A stretch of 9,808 bases of DNA. Origin: Pseudomonadota bacterium (GTDB taxonomy: Bacteria; Pseudomonadota; Alphaproteobacteria; Sphingomonadales; Sphingomonadaceae). Shown one piece after another: positions 5,851-9,808 of the stretch (position 1 is its first letter; each line of letters begins with the position of its first letter). The translations under genes and the position numbers were made by a program. The stretch is taken from contig JAEZES010000280.1 of the NCBI GenBank assembly GCA_023432995.1, forward strand, positions 1 through 9,808, written 5' to 3'. A model generated the notes under the pieces. It was not told where the DNA came from. It saw only the letters and a list, made by a program, of their open reading frames with translations, and searched no databases.

Positions 5851-6575
5851 CGCGCCGCGTCCATTAGCTCGCGCATCCGCCGCACGGCTTCCTCGAGCCC
5901 GACGAACACCGCCTCGCCGACGAGGTAGTGGCCGATGTTGAGCTCGGCCAGCTGGGGGATGGCGGCGATCGGCTGGACGTTGTCGTAGGTGAGCCCGGGC
6001 CCGGCGTGCGGCTCGATGCCGTTCTTGGCCGCGAGCGCGGCCATGTCGGCGACCTTCTTCAACTCCACGGCGATCTGCTCACCCTCGGCATGCGCGTACT
6101 CGCCGGTGTGAAACTCGACCACCGGCGCGCCGAGCCGCAGCGCGGCCTCGAGCTGGCGCTCGTCGGGGGCGATGAACAGGCTCACCCGGATGCCGGCGTC
6201 GCGCAGGCGGCTGACCACCGGCTGCAGCTGGTTGTGCTGCCCGGCGGCGTCGAGCCCGCCCTCGGTCGTGCGCTCCTCGCGCTTCTCGGGGACGATGCAC
6301 GCGGCGTGGGGTTTGTGGCGCAGCGCGATCTCGACCATCTCGTCGGTCGCCGCCATCTCGAGATTGAGCGGCAGGTCGGTCGCCGCCTGGATCCGCCGCA
6401 GGTCGTCGTCGCGAATGTGCCGCCGGTCCTCGCGCAGATGCGCGGTGATCCCGTCGCCACCGACCCGGGCGACGATCTCGGCCGCGCGTACCGGGTCCGG
6501 ATGGTCGCCGCCGCGCGCGTTGCGGATCGTCGCGACGTGATCGATGTTGACGCCGAGACGCAGCCGCTCGGGCAC
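5847..6575 (-). CDS. pdxJ: Pyridoxine 5'-phosphate synthase
   Basis: 242 residues, usual length. It joins 1-deoxyxylulose 5-phosphate with 3-amino-2-oxopropyl phosphate to make pyridoxine 5'-phosphate, the last ring-forming step of the DXP-dependent vitamin B6 route, in the cytosol. Motifs: G-V-N-I-D-H-V-A-T-I-R-N-A-R-G at 8-22, with N10, D12, H13 and R21; H46 and R48 in A-H-L-R-E-D-R-R-H; E73 in N-L-E-M-A; P-E-K-R-E-E-x-T-T-E-G-G-L-D at 96-109; and N-I-G-H-Y-L-V-G at 213-220. The odd point is A-G-P-G-L at 191-195: the family has A-G-H-G-L, whose His (193 in E. coli) is the proton donor, and here it is proline. The GTG start shares one base with the pyrE stop (TAGTG). The rest of the protein looks sound. 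Confidence 0.95.
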   Translation of the reverse strand: MPERLRLGVNIDHVATIRNARGGDHPDPVRAAEIVARVGGDGITAHLREDRRHIRDDDLRRIQAATDLPLNLEMAATDEMVEIALRHKPHAACIVPEKREERTTEGGLDAAGQHNQLQPVVSRLRDAGIRVSLFIAPDERQLEAALRLGAPVVEFHTGEYAHAEGEQIAVELKKVADMAALAAKNGIEPHAGPGLTYDNVQPIAAIPQLAELNIGHYLVGEAVFVGLEEAVRRMRELMDAAR

Positions 6576-7153
6576 TAGCTGCGGCTTCCCGGCTTGATCG
6601 CCGGCTTGGCGGCCAGCTCGGGCGGGAGTTCGTCGGCCGCGTAGCTCGGGAAGTTGATCGTCACCAGCGCGTGGAACGGCACGCCGAGATCGACCTCGCC
6701 GCCGGTCCGGTCGACCAGCGCGGCCGCGGCGATCACTTCGCCGCCGGCATCGGCGATGGTCTTGATCGCCTCGCGGCTCGACAGCCCGGTGGTCACCACG
6801 TCCTCGACCAGCAGCACCTTCTCGCCTTCGTTGATGGAGAACCCCCGGCGCAGCTCGAACGTGCCGGTCGGCCGCTCGACGAAGATCGCCTCGACGCCGA
6901 GCGCGCGGCCCATTTCGTGGCCGATGATCACGCCGCCCATCGCCGGCGAGACCACCTTTTGCACCTGGCTGCGCAAGTCGCGCGGCAGCTTCTGCGCCAG
7001 CGCGAGGGCGAGCCGGCCGGCCCGATCGGGGTCCATCAGCACGCGCGCACATTGCAGGTAGTGGGCGCTGTGACGGCCCGAGGAGAGCACGAAGTGGCCT
7101 TCGAGCAGCGCGTGGCTGGCCCGGAATTCGGCGAGAACCTCGTCTTCGGTCAT
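6575..7153 (-). CDS. pyrE: Orotate phosphoribosyltransferase
   Basis: 192 residues, a type I phosphoribosyltransferase acting in the cytosol. It converts orotate and PRPP to orotidine 5'-monophosphate, the fifth step of pyrimidine synthesis. The PRPP-binding signature is V-L-L-V-E-D-V-V-T-T-G at 113-123, with the usual acidic pair. Other family features are L-S-S-G-R-H-S at 23-29 (orotate side), S-P-A-M-G-G at 69-74 and the flexible-loop region after F-V-E-R-P at 91-95. The ATG at 7153 gives the usual N-terminus for alphaproteobacterial PyrE; the frame stays open upstream to 8521, but that part is antisense to coxB and is not credible. No good ribosome site is seen (only GAAAGG about 15 nt away). 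It is the first gene of the minus-strand run, so its promoter probably drives the whole set. Confidence 0.96.
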   Translation of the reverse strand: MTEDEVLAEFRASHALLEGHFVLSSGRHSAHYLQCARVLMDPDRAGRLALALAQKLPRDLRSQVQKVVSPAMGGVIIGHEMGRALGVEAIFVERPTGTFELRRGFSINEGEKVLLVEDVVTTGLSSREAIKTIADAGGEVIAAAALVDRTGGEVDLGVPFHALVTINFPSYAADELPPELAAKPAIKPGSRS

Positions 7154-7248
7154 GTTCGGGGAAGGGCCTTTCGATCCGTTTCGACGGCCAAGCGCGACCG
7201 GGCCCCGGGGGCCTCTGCGTGCCTGTCGAAAATTCTCCCTAGAAGCGC

Positions 7249-7277
7249 TTGAGGCATGCGGCAAGCGGGCGTATAGG
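7249..7277 (+). promoter_or_regulatory. Candidate sigma-70-type promoter for coxBA
   Basis: TTGAGG (7249-7254) and TATAGG (7272-7277) are separated by exactly 17 nt, a good match to the housekeeping consensus and to the TTGA/TATAGG style common in sphingomonads. Transcription would start near 7284 and leave a leader of about 68 nt before the coxB ATG at 7352. No activator site was identified. Confidence 0.55.
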
Positions 7278-7300
7278 CCCGCCCCAACTGGCCCTTTCCC

Positions 7301-7316
7301 GGGGCCGCACGGCCCT
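7301..7316 (+). repeat. Inverted repeat in the coxB leader
   Basis: GGGCC (7302-7306) and GGCCC (7311-7315) can pair around a GCAC loop, and a G-U pair at 7301/7316 can extend the stem to six pairs. It falls between the predicted transcription start and the coxB ATG. No U-run follows, so it is not a usual intrinsic terminator; it may affect leader stability or be a chance product of high GC. Confidence 0.3.
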
Positions 7317-7351
7317 CTCGCGCCTCGACAAGAACGGAAAGCGGCAGACAG

Positions 7352-8470
7352 ATGAAGTTTGGCGATATCGCCCGCAACCGGTTGCATGTCCTTCCCCTGA
7401 TCGCTGCCTTCCTGGCTCTGTTCGCGGTACCGCAATCGGCCTTCGCCACGGCCGCGCCGGCTGCCGGGACGAGCGCGGTGGCCTCGGTCGCCGACGCGCA
7501 GGCGCCGAACGTGGCGGACGAGGCCGTTCCCGCCGCAGCCGCCGCGGAAGGCTCGACCGCCGAGGCGGCGGCGTCCGCTACTCCGGGCTACACGCCGCTC
7601 GGGCCGGACATGATCAAGGGCCAGCCGGAGCCGGGCGCGATCTCGTTCCAGCCGCAGTATTCGGATGACGGCCAGTGGGCGTTGTGGATGCACAACCTGT
7701 TCCTGCTGCCGATGATGGTCGGCGTCAGCCTGCTGGTGCTGGTGCTGCTGCTGTGGGTCATCGCCCGCTACAATCGCCGGGCCAACCCGGTGCCGTCGAA
7801 GACCAGCCACAACACGGCGATCGAGGTGATCTGGACGGTCGTCCCGGTGCTGATCCTGGTGGCCATCGCGATCCCCTCGATCACGCTGCTGGCGCGCCAG
7901 TTCGAGAGCCCGCCCGAGGACGCGCTGACCATCAAGGCCACCGGCTACCAGTGGTATTGGGGCTACACCTACCCCGACAACGGCGGCTACGAAGTCATCT
8001 CGAACATGCTCGACGAGGGCGAGGCTGCGGCGCGCGGCGAGCCGCCGCAGCTCGCCGTCGACAACCGGATGGTCGTGCCCGTCGGCGAGCCGCTGCGCAT
8101 CCAGGTGACCGGCGCCGACGTCATCCACTCGTTCGCCATCCCGAGCCTGTGGTTCAAGATCGACGCGGTGCCCGGGCGCATCAACGAGCGGACCCTGACC
8201 ATCAAGGAACCCGGCATCTACTACGGCCAGTGCTCGGAACTGTGCGGCGCGCGCCATGGCTACATGCCGATCGCGATCGAGGCGGTGCCGCGGCCGCAGT
8301 TCGAGGCCTGGGTGCGTTCGAAGGGCGGCACGCTCGCCTCGGATGCGCCGGCCGCATCGCCCGCCGCTGCCCCGTTGCAGGAGCCCGAATCCTCGGTCGA
8401 AGGCGCGCCCGGAGCCGGCGCCGCGCCGACCGACGAGACCGCTCCCGGCGTCGAAGCTCCCGCCGCCTGA
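7352..8470 (+). CDS. coxB: Cytochrome c oxidase subunit II (CuA subunit)
   Basis: 372 residues. It takes electrons from cytochrome c through the binuclear CuA site and passes them to subunit I. A signal peptide is likely at 1-32, cut after A-F-A. Residues 33-78 are an alanine-rich, poorly structured linker. Two membrane helices lie at about 115-137 and 160-181. The aromatic patch G-Y-Q-W-Y-W-G-Y at 198-205 is the electron entry region. The cupredoxin domain holds all CuA ligands: H259 in V-I-H-S-F, then C294, E296, C298, H302 and M305 in Y-G-Q-C-S-E-L-C-G-A-R-H-G-Y-M-P. There is no cytochrome c domain; the C-terminus (329-372) is an Ala/Pro/Glu-rich tail. The ribosome site is weak. It lies 31 nt before coxA, so the two form an operon. 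Confidence 0.98.
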   Translation: MKFGDIARNRLHVLPLIAAFLALFAVPQSAFATAAPAAGTSAVASVADAQAPNVADEAVPAAAAAEGSTAEAAASATPGYTPLGPDMIKGQPEPGAISFQPQYSDDGQWALWMHNLFLLPMMVGVSLLVLVLLLWVIARYNRRANPVPSKTSHNTAIEVIWTVVPVLILVAIAIPSITLLARQFESPPEDALTIKATGYQWYWGYTYPDNGGYEVISNMLDEGEAAARGEPPQLAVDNRMVVPVGEPLRIQVTGADVIHSFAIPSLWFKIDAVPGRINERTLTIKEPGIYYGQCSELCGARHGYMPIAIEAVPRPQFEAWVRSKGGTLASDAPAASPAAAPLQEPESSVEGAPGAGAAPTDETAPGVEAPAA

Positions 8471-8501
8471 CCCAGACAGATCGACTAAGGTAACGCACGA
8501 A

Positions 8502-9808
8502 ATGGCCACCACCGCCGACACCTTCCAGGCACACGGGGAAGAGCATCACCACGATGCCGATCACAAGCCGGGCTTCTTCGCCCGCTGGTTCATGTCCACC
8601 AACCACAAGGACATCGGCACCCTCTACCTGATCTTCTCGATCTTCGCGGGCATCATCGGCGGGGCGATCTCCGGCCTGATGCGCGTCGAGCTCGAGCAGC
8701 CCGGCCTGCAGATCCTCGGCCAGGTCTCGATGTGGCTCAACGGCTCGGCCGACTTCGACCAGATGCTGCACACCTGGAACGTGCTGATCACCGCGCACGG
8801 CCTGATCATGGTGTTCTTCGTGGTCATGCCGGCAACCATGGGCGGGTTCGCCAACTGGTTCGTGCCGCTGATGATCGGCGCGCCCGACATGGCCTTCCCG
8901 CGGATGAACAACATCGCCTTCTGGCTGACCGCGGCGGCGTTCGTCAGCCTGCTGCTGTCGACCGTGTTCCCCGGGGGAACGGGGACGGGCGCGGGCATCG
9001 GCTGGACCGCCTACGCGCCGCTGGCGACCTCGGGCTCGGTCGGTCCGGCGGTCGATTTCGCGATCTTCTCGCTGCACTTGGCGGGCGCGGCATCGATCAT
9101 GAGTTCGATCAACTTCATCACCACGATCTTCAACATGCGCGCGCCGGGCATGACCCTGCACAAGATGCCGCTGTTCGTGTGGTCGGTGCTGGTGACCGCC
9201 TTCCTGCTCGTGCTCGCGCTGCCTGTGCTCGCCGCGGCGATCACCATGCTGATCACCGACCGCAATTTCGGCACGACCTTCTTCGACGCGTCGGGCGGCG
9301 GCGACCCGGTCCTGTACCAGCACCTGTTCTGGTTCTTCGGCCACCCCGAAGTCTACATCATGATCCTGCCGGGCTTCGGCATGATCAGCCAGATCGTGGC
9401 GACGTTCAGCCGCAAGCCGGTGTTCGGCTATCTCGGCATGGCCTACGCGATGGTCGCGATCGGCGTGATCGGCTTCATCGTCTGGGCGCACCACATGTAC
9501 ACCGTGGGCCTCGACGTGAACACGAAGATGTACTTCACGGCGGCGACGATGGTCATCGCGGTGCCGACCGGCATCAAGATCTTCTCGTGGATCGCGACGA
9601 TGTGGGGCGGCAGCCTCGAGTTCAAGAGCCCGCTGGTGTGGGCGCTCGGCTTCATCTTCCTGTTCACCGTCGGCGGCGTGACCGGCGTCTATCTCGCCAA
9701 CGGTGGCATCGACGACGTGGTCCACGACACCTACTTCGTCGTCGCGCACTTCCACTACGTGCTGTCGATGGGCGCGGTGTTCTCGCTCTTCGCCGGGTTC
9801 TACTACTG
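8502..9808 (+). CDS. coxA: Cytochrome c oxidase subunit I (partial at right edge)
   Basis: The first 435 residues are present; the frame runs off the window. This inner-membrane subunit carries heme a and the heme a3-CuB centre, reduces oxygen to water and pumps protons. Seen by homology to the aa3 family: H99 and H418 (heme a), H281 with Y285 in G-H-P-E-V-Y (CuB and the cross-linked tyrosine), H330 and H331 (CuB), and H416 (heme a3). D-channel residues N118, D129, N136 and E283 and K-channel K359 are all present, which makes it an A1-type, proton-pumping enzyme. The N-terminus is His-rich (residues 11-21), a possible metal-binding or merely polar tail. TAAGG lies 11 nt before the ATG. An assembly factor such as ctaB or ctaG and subunit III often follow, but that lies outside the window. 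Confidence 0.98.
   Translation, partial: MATTADTFQAHGEEHHHDADHKPGFFARWFMSTNHKDIGTLYLIFSIFAGIIGGAISGLMRVELEQPGLQILGQVSMWLNGSADFDQMLHTWNVLITAHGLIMVFFVVMPATMGGFANWFVPLMIGAPDMAFPRMNNIAFWLTAAAFVSLLLSTVFPGGTGTGAGIGWTAYAPLATSGSVGPAVDFAIFSLHLAGAASIMSSINFITTIFNMRAPGMTLHKMPLFVWSVLVTAFLLVLALPVLAAAITMLITDRNFGTTFFDASGGGDPVLYQHLFWFFGHPEVYIMILPGFGMISQIVATFSRKPVFGYLGMAYAMVAIGVIGFIVWAHHMYTVGLDVNTKMYFTAATMVIAVPTGIKIFSWIATMWGGSLEFKSPLVWALGFIFLFTVGGVTGVYLANGGIDDVVHDTYFVVAHFHYVLSMGAVFSLFAGFYY

Larger units (their letters stand above)
7154..7351. other. Divergent intergenic control region between pyrE and coxB
   Basis: 198 bp, the only sizeable gap in the window. It must hold promoters for the pyrE run (leftward) and the coxBA genes (rightward). 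The rightward promoter is clear and listed separately. For the leftward one I see only a weak candidate: TTGCCG (plus positions 7259-7264) and, after 17 nt, TAGGGA (7236-7241), with a poor -10. An AAGCGCTT palindrome at 7243-7250 overlaps the -35 of the coxB promoter. Two GC-rich inverted repeats lie at 7201-7213 and 7301-7316. No riboswitch fold or leader peptide was recognised. Confidence 0.6.

Noticed and set aside
7201..7213. GC-rich inverted repeat as a terminator or attenuator for pyrE
   Set aside because: The stem is perfect (six pairs around one base) but the loop is too small and no U-run follows on either strand.
7154..8521. Upstream extension of the pyrE frame, open for more than 1.3 kb
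   Set aside because: The extension is antisense to coxB and low in complexity; PyrE has its normal length from the ATG at 7153.
8202..9755. Long minus-strand open frame opposite coxB and coxA
   Set aside because: It is the antisense shadow of two genes with all catalytic residues identified; composition is rich in His, Arg, Asp and Glu with no motif.
1..9808. CRISPR arrays, insertion sequences, tRNA or rRNA genes, defence systems, toxin-antitoxin pairs
   Set aside because: No direct-repeat arrays, terminal inverted repeats, transposase motifs, cloverleaf sequences or defence-protein motifs were seen on reading both strands.

Overview
The window reads as a piece of chromosome from a high-GC alphaproteobacterium, most likely a sphingomonad (Sphingomonadales, perhaps Erythrobacteraceae-like). 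The grounds are the pyrE-pdxJ-acpS-lepB block, the style of the YqgF, PdxJ and LepB proteins, the aa3-type cytochrome oxidase genes, and very tight packing with many 1-4 nt overlaps. The taxonomic call is inference from protein style. Nearly every base is coding: no tRNA, rRNA, CRISPR array, insertion sequence or prophage gene was seen, and the longest non-coding gap is 198 bp (7154-7351).

Region 1 (1-1405, plus strand): two overlapping genes of unknown function. The second (485-1405) has a cupin-like core with an H-x-H motif between helical ends. The first is cut by the window edge, and its remaining part resembles the second gene's last two thirds, so the pair looks like a diverged tandem duplication.

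Region 2 (1387-7153, minus strand): one compact nine-gene run, in transcription order pyrE, pdxJ, a three-helix membrane protein, acpS, lepB, an AI-2E/PerM-type transporter, a DUF3089 alpha/beta-hydrolase, ruvX (yqgF), and a 56-residue tail-anchored small membrane protein. Every junction is an overlap except one 6-nt gap, so the run is probably a single transcript with translational coupling. It joins pyrimidine synthesis (PyrE), vitamin B6 synthesis (PdxJ), activation of acyl carrier protein (AcpS), signal peptide removal (LepB) and RNA/DNA processing (RuvX). Its last gene overlaps the end of the plus-strand cupin gene by 19 bp, tail to tail, leaving no room for a terminator between them.

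Region 3 (7154-7351): the divergent control region between pyrE and coxB, with a good promoter candidate for coxB (TTGAGG, 17 nt, TATAGG).

Region 4 (7352-9808, plus strand): coxB (subunit II, complete, all CuA ligands present) and coxA (subunit I, first 435 residues, all metal ligands and proton-channel residues in that part present), running off the right edge. These encode the core of an aa3-type terminal oxidase.

The window is mostly housekeeping. The items most worth a second look are proline in place of the expected catalytic histidine in PdxJ, the cupin tandem pair, the lower-GC membrane gene between pdxJ and acpS, and the small gene coupled to ruvX with a strong ribosome binding site.
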